From assembly GCA_012522755.1 (NCBI GenBank), contig JAAYJV010000112.1, forward strand, positions 1 to 54,865: DNA of 54,865 bases, written 5' to 3'. The stretch comes from Candidatus Hydrogenedens sp. Its GTDB lineage: Bacteria; Hydrogenedentota; Hydrogenedentia; Hydrogenedentales; CAITNO01. Both the position numbers and the translations under genes were made by a program. Every line of letters starts with the position of its first letter. Within the stretch, counting starts at the first letter, position 1. Below the pieces are notes generated by a model. It worked only from the letters and a program-made list of their open reading frames with translations, was not told the DNA's origin and searched no databases. Below are positions 9,266 through 18,466 of this stretch, piece by piece.

Positions 9266-9294
9266 TTGATTTATTCTTTCTATCATATTACAAT
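9266..9294 (+). promoter_or_regulatory. sigma-70-like promoter of the sigma/anti-sigma/CHAT operon
   Basis: TTGATT (9266-9271) and TACAAT (9289-9294) are separated by exactly 17 bases, 67 bases before the chosen sigma ATG. This resembles a housekeeping promoter rather than an ECF promoter. It would also read as leader any frame beginning within this stretch. Confidence 0.5.
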
Positions 9295-9361
9295 AGCTCG
9301 AATGCAGCTCTATCCATTTGCAGCTGTATCTGTTCTTTTATTCTTAATAGGGAGTACGGCG

Positions 9362-10402
9362 ATGGCTGATAAAATTGATTACACGAAACTGGATAGCCAA
9401 GAACTGATTGATCGGATTAAAAAAGGAGGCAGAGATCAAGAGAAAATCTTTGATGAGGTGTCCCGTCGTCTTCGTTTGGATGATCGTGATGCTTTGGAAT
9501 TGGTCGTAGAGCTGTGCCAGGGCGATAAGGAAGACCCTCTTACTAAGGATGCTCGGTTCCATCTGTTAGATAATTTTAAGCCTTATATAAAGACAATTAT
9601 TTTAGACAAGTTTACTGAACGTCAACATGATCACATTTGTGAGGAATTGGTCCATGACAAGATCGATAAAAAAGTATATAAGGGAATTGCCACAATGAAA
9701 TACCAGGGGTTTCCTTCCTTTAAAAACTGGCTCGCCACAATTTCAAATAATGCAAGTTCAGATCATTTTAAGAAATGTCGTTCGTCAAAGGTAAAGATAC
9801 CACTTGATTCGCCTGATCCACCTGGAAATATTATTGTTGCCACAAGTACCATTATCGAAGAAGCTTTAGCAGACAATGAGACATTGCGTCTGATACTTGA
9901 GGCAAGGCAAGACCTTACAGAAGATGAGTGGAATGCTGTCGTGTTATTTCATTTTTTCGAAATTGGAGTGAAGAGGTCAGCCAAACTTTTGATTTGCTCT
10001 CAAGGTACAATCAGCAACTGGACAGAGTCTGGTGGAAAGAAAATAGGTGAGTTCTTGGAGGCGCGAGGATTTGACTCTTCCGCTTACAAGAAAAATGTTA
10101 AGCCATCAAAACCATCTAAGAAAAAAAAGAGAAGGGGGTCCCCTCCCCCGAAAACTCCCCCGTGCCTTGAGTCCCGCGCCGCACTCTGGCACTTGAAAAA
10201 CTATGTGCATGATATGCCCGAAGAAATAGAACAGGACGCTATTTTGCTCACGTGGGCATTGGGAAAGAAAGTATCCGATTCTGCTAAGGTGCTTGGGTAT
10301 ACAAAAAAGGAAATGACAGATCTAATTTGGCGGGTATCGCCCGAAGTCGTAAAATATTTAAAGTCCCAAGGCATTAGTGTGAAACTGGACTTTATAATAT
10401 AG
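9362..10402 (+). CDS. sigma-70-like (ECF-type) RNA polymerase sigma factor with C-terminal extension
   Basis: This is a probable alternative sigma factor of 346 residues. Region 2-like sequence lies at about 66-139 (including SFKNWLATISNNASSDHFKK) and a region 4-like helix-turn-helix at about 184-235 (LTEDEWNAVVLFHFFEIGVK, then AKLLICSQGTISNW). A basic, proline-rich linker follows, then an extra 70-residue helical domain with a second HTH-like segment (about 295-325). ECF factors usually stop after region 4. I choose ATG at 9362 because AGGGAG lies 8 bases upstream. The frame stays open further upstream and would encode a signal-like sequence, but those starts have no ribosome site. It is followed after 33 bases by its likely anti-sigma factor. 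Sequence similarity to classic sigma factors is weak, so the family call is moderate. Confidence 0.7.
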   Translation: MADKIDYTKLDSQELIDRIKKGGRDQEKIFDEVSRRLRLDDRDALELVVELCQGDKEDPLTKDARFHLLDNFKPYIKTIILDKFTERQHDHICEELVHDKIDKKVYKGIATMKYQGFPSFKNWLATISNNASSDHFKKCRSSKVKIPLDSPDPPGNIIVATSTIIEEALADNETLRLILEARQDLTEDEWNAVVLFHFFEIGVKRSAKLLICSQGTISNWTESGGKKIGEFLEARGFDSSAYKKNVKPSKPSKKKKRRGSPPPKTPPCLESRAALWHLKNYVHDMPEEIEQDAILLTWALGKKVSDSAKVLGYTKKEMTDLIWRVSPEVVKYLKSQGISVKLDFII

Positions 10403-10435
10403 AATTTAAAAAAAACATTTTCTGGAGGTCCTTCA

Positions 10436-11932
10436 ATGAACCCATGCTCTGATGCTTATAAAATAAAGATTCTTGATTATTTGACAGGGAACCTTTCAAA
10501 GGAAGATAGCGCCGAGGTGGCTGCTCATCTGGAAAGATGCTCGCAGTGCCGTGAAGCCGTGGAAGAACTGGGCGTGCTCCCCTACATTTGGCAGCTTGAT
10601 GACATTGAAATCCAAGAAGAAATAGAGCAAGAAGCTGCGGCTGATCAAAGGAAAGACCGTAAAGCGTCCTCGCTGAAGGAAAGGGTTCTTGGCTTGCCGG
10701 TGCTTTTACCTGCTGGCGCCCTTGCTGTTGCAGCACTGGCTCTTTTGATTTTCAACATTCTGCATGTTCCTGATGTGACGGACTCATCACACAGGCAGAT
10801 GGCCCGGTTATCCACAAAGCTTCAACTCCAGGCATCGACCTGGCAGCCTCTGTTTGAGGGATCGGAGCATGCAGACTTTTTGTTTCAACCTTATCAGGAC
10901 AGGCAGGAGCTTTCATTAATAAGCAAAACGCCAACTTTAGGAACAGTCTCCGATTACTCTTACCAGCCCTCAACCGAAACAGAAGCACTCATTCGGATGG
11001 GATATTACCTTTTTGCCGTAACAGATGAGTCAACGGGCGGAAAGATTATTTCAACAGCCGTGCTCTTGGATCGCTCACGTTCTTTATTTGTTGCTCTGGA
11101 TGTCGTACCGGAAAAAGTCCTGCTTCGACGTACTTTACTTACCAGAGAAGAGAATGCGGAGCTGGCGCGGGTAGATCATGAGGTGGCTTTTGTGGCAACA
11201 CGAGTGGCTCAAGATGAAGAGGCGGCGATAGCCTTGCTCCATGCTCCCGGTGTTCAGCACTTTTTGCCGGAAAACTCGGGACTGGCGACTGGCCTCTCCA
11301 CAGCAACATTATCGGGCGAATTGGATTGCTTTCTTGCGGCCTTTTCCCAGGAGACCACGCCGGATACTCAGACTGATTCGGCTCTCTCGCCTCTTTTCTA
11401 CTTTGACCTTGATTTTCCCTTTGAGTTTTCTGAAAATGCCGACGGAGAACATCTTGTCAGCTGCGATCCACTGGAGTTCGAAGATACCGTGTTACCCCGC
11501 CGTTTCTTTGTTTTCGCCGGGGAAACAACAGGTCTTACAGGCATTTTAGATTTTGATCCGGATCAGCAGGAGTTTCGTTTTCTCCAGGTCGAAATAGCAA
11601 ATCTGGTGAACAAAGCTTCCGCAAAAATCCACAGCAGCCAGGCTGATTTTGAAAGGGAACTTGAACAGAACGCAGCCTTTAAGAATTCTCTGGAAGGCCG
11701 AGAAGCGATAACAATTGAGGACAGTGAAAAGACAGGGAATGTGCAATGCCATCCCTATTCTGCAGAGGCCTATGTGTTGACTTTCGACAGGAACAGAGAC
11801 GGAGTGCCTGAGTATGCCATTCATTGCGATTATCCCGGTGTACTGGTGGCCTGGCCTTTGCCCGGAGAAGCTGAAGCCGACGAAGCATACCAAACATTTT
11901 TCAGAACAATGAAGCAGATTCTTTTTGAATAA
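10436..11932 (+). CDS. membrane anti-sigma factor, paralogue of 5302-6834
   Basis: This anti-sigma factor has 498 residues. Its zinc motif His31-x3-Cys35-x2-Cys38 sits at the same positions as in the paralogue, after the matching YLTGNLS helix. One membrane span at about 88-109 is followed by an extracytoplasmic domain of about 385 residues. That domain shares FAGETTGLTGIL and a C-terminal YAIH...PG segment with the paralogue. The start ATG has GGAGG 8 bases upstream. It lies between the sigma gene and the second TPR-CHAT gene, overlapping the latter by 8 bases, so the products are probably translationally coupled. Its likely role is to hold the sigma factor at the membrane until the extracytoplasmic domain is altered or cleaved. 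Confidence 0.87.
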   Translation: MNPCSDAYKIKILDYLTGNLSKEDSAEVAAHLERCSQCREAVEELGVLPYIWQLDDIEIQEEIEQEAAADQRKDRKASSLKERVLGLPVLLPAGALAVAALALLIFNILHVPDVTDSSHRQMARLSTKLQLQASTWQPLFEGSEHADFLFQPYQDRQELSLISKTPTLGTVSDYSYQPSTETEALIRMGYYLFAVTDESTGGKIISTAVLLDRSRSLFVALDVVPEKVLLRRTLLTREENAELARVDHEVAFVATRVAQDEEAAIALLHAPGVQHFLPENSGLATGLSTATLSGELDCFLAAFSQETTPDTQTDSALSPLFYFDLDFPFEFSENADGEHLVSCDPLEFEDTVLPRRFFVFAGETTGLTGILDFDPDQQEFRFLQVEIANLVNKASAKIHSSQADFERELEQNAAFKNSLEGREAITIEDSEKTGNVQCHPYSAEAYVLTFDRNRDGVPEYAIHCDYPGVLVAWPLPGEAEADEAYQTFFRTMKQILFE

Positions 11933-14900
11933 TCAGCTTAAAAAGAAAATCTTCTATGGGCGGGCTGCTCTTCAAATACTTTGGAGAACAGTCCGCCTTC
12001 AATTTTTAAGGCCCGCAGTATCGCTCTTGTTCCTGCTGCAGCTTTGCAGCCAGCCTTACGGGTATACATCAACAGAAAATTCATTGGAAGTTTCTCAGGA
12101 GTACGCAGTTTCTGATGAGCAGCAGCAATCAGAGGCGCAGCCGGCCACCGAAATTCATGAGTTGATGGAAGAGGCAAATATCTGCATCAAAACGCGATCT
12201 TTTGAAGCGGACGGGGAAGTTTTGCAGATCTCTGATGAACCCGCCCAGGCTGATACGATATGTGAAATTCAAAGAAATATAGCAGATCAGGGCAAGCATC
12301 AAACAGGACAGGACTACCCGAAAACAGCCGAGGAGACACTCAATACATACTCATTCAACCCGGTAGAATATGCACAATCTCTCATAGAGGAAGCCGAAAT
12401 ATTAAACACATTGTGCTGTTTCCCGGAAGCGAAGCACCTGGTTCATGAGGCTATGGAAATTCTGAAAGACTGTCCTGAACATCGTGATCTTTATGCCTCC
12501 GCTTTAATCTCAGCTGCCCGTACTCAATCATATATAGGTGATTTTAAAAAAGCTGTTGAGTTATTGGAAAATAGTGTTGAGATCCTTTCTAAAATTGAAG
12601 AGCATGGATACTTCTATGGTGAGGCGCAGCTGCATCTGGCGGAAATCTATAGGACGCACAAAGAGTATGATAAAGCCTTGGAATCTTTGGAGGTTTCCGA
12701 AAAAACACTTGCTCATGAAGAGAATCCAGGCTACTTTGAGTATCAGATTAAATATGCTCGTGGCGAGTGTTTATTTGGCAAGGAAGACTATTCGAGAGCC
12801 TTGACTGAGATTGATGAGGCTTTGAAACTGGCTGAAAGATACAACGAGGATCAACAGACAAGAGCCGCGTTTTATTTACTTCGCGCAAAAGTCCTGGCTG
12901 GTTTGCAAGAATATGATGAAGCCTTTGAAGCTCTGTCTCTTGATTTTCTGAAGAAAATGTTTCCCGAATATCCCGCTCTGGAAAAAGACCACAAGTTGAT
13001 AACGGCTTTCATTCACTTTCAAAAAAAAGACCTGGAAAAAACGCAAGAGTTTCTGCTCTCCGCTCATGAGTTATTGTATGAACACTATATGCCCAACCTT
13101 CCAAAATTATCGGAAAGCGACAAAGCTCAGTTCATTTCAGAGCATTGGCTTATTCCTGATTCCCTCTACACCTTGTCTTTCCACCACCTGAATCCGGGAA
13201 AAGCAGGTTTGGAAGCTGTTTTGATGCACAAAGGACTTGTCGAGTCTGTGCTTCAAAATGAACAACAATTCTTACACCGCGGCTTTTATGAAGACAGCGA
13301 AATCCCAAATCTCTATGAGACTATGATGGAACTGCGACAGCAAAAAGCTTCTGATGTTTTGGACGCAGACTACTCTGAGGAATCGGGATGCCCGGAGAGA
13401 ACAAACCACGCAAAGGAGCGGCTGGTTGCTGAGCTGGACAGCGAACTGGCCAGAAAAAGACAGCCTCACGCCGAAAAGATGCTTCCACCCCGCATTGGTT
13501 TTGAGAAAGTGAAGGAGATTTTCCGTGACCATTCACCGGGCGCTGTTCTTTTGGAATATGTGAAATACAGACCCGAAAGATTTGATAATATCACTCATTT
13601 TCTGAATACTCAATCAGATAAAGAGAGTGAAGAAGAGCGATACGGTGTTTTTATTGTACACCCTGGTTTTGCAGATCCCCTGGCCATAGATTTGGGACCA
13701 GCGCAGGATATTGTCGAGAAAGTTGGTGCTTTTCGGTCTGCAGTGAATGATTCCTTCAAGTCCAAGATTTTGCGCAATACAAAAAAATGCGCTGATACGG
13801 CCATTGAAGTGCGCAGATTGATTTTTGATCCCCTCACCCCCTATCTGAGGGATCGGACACGTCTTTTTATTGTGCCTGATGCAGAATTATTTCTTTTGCC
13901 TTTTGAGGCATTGCCCAGTACTCACTCATACGAGCTCCCCTGCTCTTATCTTCTCGGGGATTATGAGATTATTTACCTGAACAGTGGCCGGGAGTTGCTC
14001 CGTTTGACTGATGAACGCAAGGTGGAGAAGCATAGAAAAACAGCCACGGTTATTTCTGATCCCGATCTGTATATGAAAGATTCTGAGCGTGCTGAAATAC
14101 TGGTCAACTGGTACAATGGTAAAGAAAGAGCACAGCCGACAAACAGCATAAAGCCTGGAGCGAGAGTGTCTCAATCCTTGCGACTCGGACTCTCTTCTCT
14201 GGGTCCCATACCGGATGCTGCAAAGTTCATACAAAATGTCTTTACAACAGAGCGTTTTTCTTCATTGAATAAATGGGAAGGCCGTTATGCTTTGGAAGAT
14301 AAACTTTTCCAGTGCGAAGCCCCTCAAGTTTTACAGATCCTGTCTCACGGCATTTCACTTGAAGACTATAATCGTCTCTTGGCTCAAGTGACCCCCCACA
14401 GTGAAAGAGGACTCCTGGACTCTGTCGAAAATCCTTTGTTCCGCTCTTTTCTGGCATTGGCCGGAGCATCCGTCTCCACATCTGAGGTGATCTATTGTCA
14501 GAACAGCTGTTATTTCACCAGAGAGCAATGGCAAGCCCTGCCCCCTGAAGAGAAAGGAGAAGACTTCAGGGAAATAGCGATCAATGACGGGTGCCTCACA
14601 GCCTATGAAGTATCCGGCTTGAATCTTTTGAACACGGAAATCGTGTCATTGGCCGCCTGCAATACAGCGATTGGAGATGTGGCACGCGGTGCGAATGTTG
14701 CCGGATTGCGGCACGCTTTCACCATCGCCGGAGCCAAAAGCATGATCATGTCACAATGGAAAATCCCTATGGAACATACCATCGAGCAGATGGAAAATTT
14801 CTACCTTTTCTGGTTGGATGAAGGGATGGGGCGTTATGAGGCTTTCAGAGAGTCTCAACTAATCGCCTTGGAAGAAGCACGGGATTGTTACGGAGGACAT

Positions 14901-14972
14901 CCAAAATTCTGGGCGGGACTCATTTACATCGGCGATCCGGGTCCCGCTTCCGGTAATACAGAAAGGGAGTGA
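11925..14972 (+). CDS. exported TPR-CHAT protein (caspase-like peptidase), operon partner of sigma/anti-sigma
   Basis: This is a CHAT-domain peptidase of 1,015 residues. The start is TTG at 11925 inside the end of the anti-sigma gene. The next in-frame ATG is far downstream, past the signal-like stretch RPAVSLLFLLQLC, so the TTG start is needed for export. A low-complexity acidic region precedes a modest TPR array (about 145-390), much shorter than in the first TPR-CHAT protein. The C-terminal CHAT domain has the catalytic pair His808 (SHG) and Cys912 (AACNTA). From about residue 350 to the end it aligns well with the protein at 440-5101 (shared LFIxPDAxLFLLPFEAxP, TAYEVSGLNL and YIGDPG). Coupling to an anti-sigma gene suggests that factor as substrate; this is unproven. 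Confidence 0.9.
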   Translation: MNNQLKKKIFYGRAALQILWRTVRLQFLRPAVSLLFLLQLCSQPYGYTSTENSLEVSQEYAVSDEQQQSEAQPATEIHELMEEANICIKTRSFEADGEVLQISDEPAQADTICEIQRNIADQGKHQTGQDYPKTAEETLNTYSFNPVEYAQSLIEEAEILNTLCCFPEAKHLVHEAMEILKDCPEHRDLYASALISAARTQSYIGDFKKAVELLENSVEILSKIEEHGYFYGEAQLHLAEIYRTHKEYDKALESLEVSEKTLAHEENPGYFEYQIKYARGECLFGKEDYSRALTEIDEALKLAERYNEDQQTRAAFYLLRAKVLAGLQEYDEAFEALSLDFLKKMFPEYPALEKDHKLITAFIHFQKKDLEKTQEFLLSAHELLYEHYMPNLPKLSESDKAQFISEHWLIPDSLYTLSFHHLNPGKAGLEAVLMHKGLVESVLQNEQQFLHRGFYEDSEIPNLYETMMELRQQKASDVLDADYSEESGCPERTNHAKERLVAELDSELARKRQPHAEKMLPPRIGFEKVKEIFRDHSPGAVLLEYVKYRPERFDNITHFLNTQSDKESEEERYGVFIVHPGFADPLAIDLGPAQDIVEKVGAFRSAVNDSFKSKILRNTKKCADTAIEVRRLIFDPLTPYLRDRTRLFIVPDAELFLLPFEALPSTHSYELPCSYLLGDYEIIYLNSGRELLRLTDERKVEKHRKTATVISDPDLYMKDSERAEILVNWYNGKERAQPTNSIKPGARVSQSLRLGLSSLGPIPDAAKFIQNVFTTERFSSLNKWEGRYALEDKLFQCEAPQVLQILSHGISLEDYNRLLAQVTPHSERGLLDSVENPLFRSFLALAGASVSTSEVIYCQNSCYFTREQWQALPPEEKGEDFREIAINDGCLTAYEVSGLNLLNTEIVSLAACNTAIGDVARGANVAGLRHAFTIAGAKSMIMSQWKIPMEHTIEQMENFYLFWLDEGMGRYEAFRESQLIALEEARDCYGGHPKFWAGLIYIGDPGPASGNTERE

Positions 14973-15142
14973 TCAGAGCGGATAATCATGATCAGGGAGA
15001 AAATGAGGTGTTGGTCCGGTCGCGACAAAATGGCTTTTTTTGTAGCAGGTTGCCAAGCCCCGTTTTCAGCAAATGCACTGCCACAGGCGGATGAAGACAA
15101 GTTATCGGCTTCACAGAAGTATGGGCTGACAAAAAGATGCAC

Positions 15143-15171
15143 TTGTTTTCTGATGAAACCTAATGTTATAC
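15143..15171 (+). promoter_or_regulatory. candidate promoter of the 15231 gene
   Basis: TTGTTT (15143-15148) and TTATAC (15166-15171) are separated by 17 bases. A second TATAAT-like stretch lies at about 15203-15208. The 258-base gap after the CHAT gene supports a separate transcript. Confidence 0.35.
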
Positions 15172-15230
15172 ATTAAGAAGCAGGATCCAATACTCTATTT
15201 TTATATAATCCAAACAAAAAGGGGCCTTAG

Positions 15231-17942
15231 ATGATGCAGAACAATGACTTGAAACTGAAAGATCTCTGGAATGGCATGACTGAAGAGGAACAGGAGAATG
15301 CCTGTGAATTGTTTTGGCAAGATGAATCCCAAGACAAGAAACTTCAGGAAGAGGTACTTCAGGAACTTTCACGTCGGCTGCACTTTCGTCTCAAGTATAT
15401 GAAGCGTCGGCCGTTGCCGGATAAAATTCGTTTTCTCAAGCGCTTTATTCTCGCGCCTTCCCTCATGCACTCTTTGGATTCTGTCATACGAGGATGGCTT
15501 CTGGCCCACCATCGTGACATGATCTGTGCTTTTCTGGACGCAGCCGGTATCCCTCATGAGAAAGGACTCATCGAAGACGAACCAACGCCACCTGATGCCG
15601 AGCAGTATAAAGTCAGTATCCTGAAACTCCTGGACAGCTACGATCGTCGTCTTGTGGCTCTGTACGTGGGTTACCTCTTATTTTCCAGAGATGAATTGTG
15701 GCGGCCCTTGCATGATGCACTCCCTATGGCTTCCGTCGATGTTGCGGCCTTGCTCTCCGAGCAGTTGGAAGAAAAGGAACTGATTGAACAGGAGCCTGAA
15801 GAAGAAGAGGAAGAACCGGAAAGAACAGACAGTTTCACCACCCTCGATCGTATGCTCATCAAGACAGCCGTTGCCTCCGCTCTTCAGGTTGATTATGCCC
15901 TGCCTGAAGAAGAACTCGAGCATCTTATAGACGAGGTGGTTGAGCTGAATGTTGAAAGAAAACATTCCTTTTTTCATCGGGGCTATTTTAACGCTCTCTT
16001 CGAAAGAGAAATGCAGTACGATATTTCAGGAGGGAACGAAGAGCGTAGAAACTGGTATTTCTGCGGTGCTTTCTTAGGCTTCTTGAGGCGGTCCGACAAC
16101 GCAAAATGCCACGAAATGCTGTTGCAACAGAAGGCAATCGTTGATGCATTGGCACACAGCCGGTCTTATGAGTGTGGTGCCATGCTTCTGCCCCATGTTT
16201 ATCCCATTCTTCTGGAAGATCAGGAATTTGATCTCCTCAGATCGTGGTTGCACAATCACATTTTCGGAATGCCCTCAGAGGAGAGAGAATCCTTTTTGAT
16301 ACAGGTTTATCAGGATGCGGCCAGACTGTTGCGACGTGGAGCTTCGGCTGAAACGGGCCTGTTGCTGGAAGTTCTGACAAAAATATTGAGTCGCAAAGGA
16401 GGCTTGGATCCCCGCTTCATAAGGCAATATGGTCCCCTCATTTGCCGAAAACAAGGTCAGGCCTTACAGCTGGAAGGGAATTTCACAAAAGCCCTGGATC
16501 TGTTCAAGTGGGCTGTTGATAAACTGCAGGACGAAGATGCGGCCAATACACACACTGATATGGGACTGATTGCGGGACGCTTCAAATCGCTGAAATCTAT
16601 TTTGCCTGAAAAAAATATTGATGATGCAAAGACTATTGCTTATTCCCTTAAAAAAGGAGAAACACATTATAGTGAAGCCATAAATGAACATGGTGAGCTG
16701 GCTACCAATGCTCATTTTTGCATGGGAGTCTTGTATTTCATCGGTTCCAGCAAGTGTGAAGAAAAATGTGCCCATCATTTGCAGTTCGCCTTGGAAGGCA
16801 TGCTCAGAAAACAGGAAATTTATGAGGAACATGGACTGCTGGACTGGACAAAGCTCATGCTCGGTATAGCACTGCTGGAGTCAGCGGAGCCTGCGCATTT
16901 GCAGTTTGCCATTGATTCCATCGAACACAATCTGGAGAACACAATCAAATTTCCCATGTGGCTCTGGGAAAAAGTTTTGGGAGCACTCAAAATGTATGAT
17001 GTCTCCAAGATTACAGAGGATGTGGCACTGCGACTCTTTCAGAAGCGGAAGGATGAAGCCTTCAATACCTTGTGGTCTGCTGAACTTTATGATATGGGCG
17101 TTTTGCAGGAACCCTTTTTCCAATGGCTTAAAGACAAAAAAGAACCCGTATTTGAAAAATGGAATGATTTGGAAACGCTTTTTCATGCAGCCAGAAAACA
17201 GGGAGAGACAAATCTCTGTGGCGAGATACTGGACTTCATGGAGATACAATCGAAGTTGGAAAGAGAATGCCGAAAACTCTTTATCGCTTTTCTGGAACAC
17301 AATCCCGTGCTGCAACCCATTTGGGATGAAAGCGATATCATGTCGGTTCTGGCCAGGCTTTATGAGTGCGAAGGCGATTGGATCAATGCGGGAATCAAGC
17401 AGCGCGTGGCATTTTATCGATGCAGAGACGGTGGAGAGATACATCAGATTCAGGAGGCCCGACAGATCATTACCACCATCCAGAGCTACGGCGTAGAAGA
17501 GGACTATTGGAGAGATCTGGATCAGTGCCTTGTGGGACTGGAACAGCAGAATTTGCAAGCACTGGAGCAGGAACAGCTTTCAGGAGAAAAACTGAATGCA
17601 AATGTTTTGTATATCGGTGGCAATGAGACTCAGGAGGCCTATGTGGAATCCATTGAGAATGAGCTTCGCGAACAGTATCCACGCCTCCAATGTACCCTCC
17701 TCTTCCCCGGCTGGAACACAAACTGGAGCTTGGATTTCAATAAGGCCAAGAGACATATCATCACGGCGGACGTTGTGGTCATCAATTATCTCATCAGAAC
17801 TCAGCTGGGGCGGGCACTGCGAAAATACTGCGGCTCAGATCATCCCTGGATAGGCTGTGGTGGGCGCGGCCGCGAGTCTATTTTAAATCGCATCATACAA
17901 GCAGCGTTTTGGATCAGAACAGTAAATCCAAGTACAGGATAG
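15231..17942 (+). CDS. 903-residue helical-repeat protein with DUF2325-like C-terminus
   Basis: The function is unknown. Most of the protein is soluble and alpha-helical, with TPR-like stretches at about 410-560 (for example ALDLFKWAVDKL, AHFCMGVLYFI). An acidic tract lies near 187-198 (EQEPEEEEEEPE). The last 115 residues form a compact domain: VLYIGGNETQ, then ADVVVINYLIRTQ, then RALRKYC and WIGCGGRGRESI. This order resembles DUF2325, a Rossmann-like domain with no settled function. No signal peptide is seen, so it should be cytoplasmic. The start is one of two adjacent ATGs (15231 or 15234) behind AAGGGG. It lies 258 bases after the CHAT operon on the same strand and may be its effector or regulator, which is inferred from position only. 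Confidence 0.6.
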   Translation: MMQNNDLKLKDLWNGMTEEEQENACELFWQDESQDKKLQEEVLQELSRRLHFRLKYMKRRPLPDKIRFLKRFILAPSLMHSLDSVIRGWLLAHHRDMICAFLDAAGIPHEKGLIEDEPTPPDAEQYKVSILKLLDSYDRRLVALYVGYLLFSRDELWRPLHDALPMASVDVAALLSEQLEEKELIEQEPEEEEEEPERTDSFTTLDRMLIKTAVASALQVDYALPEEELEHLIDEVVELNVERKHSFFHRGYFNALFEREMQYDISGGNEERRNWYFCGAFLGFLRRSDNAKCHEMLLQQKAIVDALAHSRSYECGAMLLPHVYPILLEDQEFDLLRSWLHNHIFGMPSEERESFLIQVYQDAARLLRRGASAETGLLLEVLTKILSRKGGLDPRFIRQYGPLICRKQGQALQLEGNFTKALDLFKWAVDKLQDEDAANTHTDMGLIAGRFKSLKSILPEKNIDDAKTIAYSLKKGETHYSEAINEHGELATNAHFCMGVLYFIGSSKCEEKCAHHLQFALEGMLRKQEIYEEHGLLDWTKLMLGIALLESAEPAHLQFAIDSIEHNLENTIKFPMWLWEKVLGALKMYDVSKITEDVALRLFQKRKDEAFNTLWSAELYDMGVLQEPFFQWLKDKKEPVFEKWNDLETLFHAARKQGETNLCGEILDFMEIQSKLERECRKLFIAFLEHNPVLQPIWDESDIMSVLARLYECEGDWINAGIKQRVAFYRCRDGGEIHQIQEARQIITTIQSYGVEEDYWRDLDQCLVGLEQQNLQALEQEQLSGEKLNANVLYIGGNETQEAYVESIENELREQYPRLQCTLLFPGWNTNWSLDFNKAKRHIITADVVVINYLIRTQLGRALRKYCGSDHPWIGCGGRGRESILNRIIQAAFWIRTVNPSTG

Positions 17943-18102
17943 AACAGTATAAAATATTGCTTTATTTGTAGAACTCTTCCTGCTCCCATTCCTGTACGAA
18001 TCTTGTGGTAAGGCTCTGAAACCTGAAGGCAAGACCGGACAGAGTCTTTGAGCATGGATGCAGCGCAACCTGATCAATCAAAGATGAGAAAAAGAGACGC
18101 TA

Positions 18103-18315
18103 TCAGCCTGACTGTTTCTTTTTCTTGACTTTCACTGGGGAAGGCGGCACATTTCTTCTGTGTAAGATGAGATTGGCTTTATCCTCAATAATCCATTCCA
18201 CAATTTCCCCCTTCTCAAATTCCATGGCTTCAGCTACAGCCGCAGGAAAATTAATGTAGTATTGATCTGATCCTCTTTGCCGTTTAATGAGCTGTACTTT
18301 TGTCGGGTAGCCCAT
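18103..18315 (-). CDS. AbrB/SpoVT-like swapped-hairpin DNA-binding protein
   Basis: This is a 70-residue protein with the SpoVT-AbrB/MazE fold pattern: a short basic start, QYYINFPAAVAEAMEFEKGE, then VEWIIEDKANLILHRR. The tail is lysine-rich. I choose ATG at 18315 because AAGGCGA lies just upstream; the frame extends to 18354 without a ribosome site. Such proteins act as antitoxins or transition-state regulators, usually binding their own promoter. No toxin gene adjoins it, so it is an orphan regulator or a remnant of a toxin-antitoxin pair. It opens a repeat-rich, gene-poor stretch. Confidence 0.7.
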   Translation of the reverse strand: MGYPTKVQLIKRQRGSDQYYINFPAAVAEAMEFEKGEIVEWIIEDKANLILHRRNVPPSPVKVKKKKQSG

Positions 18316-18448
18316 AGTAATTCGCCTTTTGACGTTGATGGTCTGGTCAAGCAACAGGTAGTAGTTTGCGCCATATACCCCGAAAAGTCAAGGCAAACAA
18401 TAACGTCTGTAAAAATCCTGAAAAACGTGGAGACTCACTCCTGGGAAC

Positions 18449-18466
18449 GCCAATTTCCACATTGGC
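18449..18466 (+). repeat. GCCAATTTCCACATTGGC hairpin, copy 1
   Basis: The element is a 6-bp stem (GCCAAT/ATTGGC) with a TTCCAC loop, preceded by CACTCCTGGGAAC, as in copy 2. Confidence 0.8.

Noticed and set aside
9302-9361. Signal peptide on the sigma factor
   Set aside because: The upstream frame encodes a plausible signal, but starts there have no ribosome site while ATG 9362 has AGGGAG. Export of a sigma factor makes little sense; kept as an open oddity only.
14988-15176. 62-codon frame between the CHAT gene and the DUF2325-like gene
   Set aside because: There is no convincing ribosome site, no family likeness, and it overlaps a candidate promoter for the next gene.
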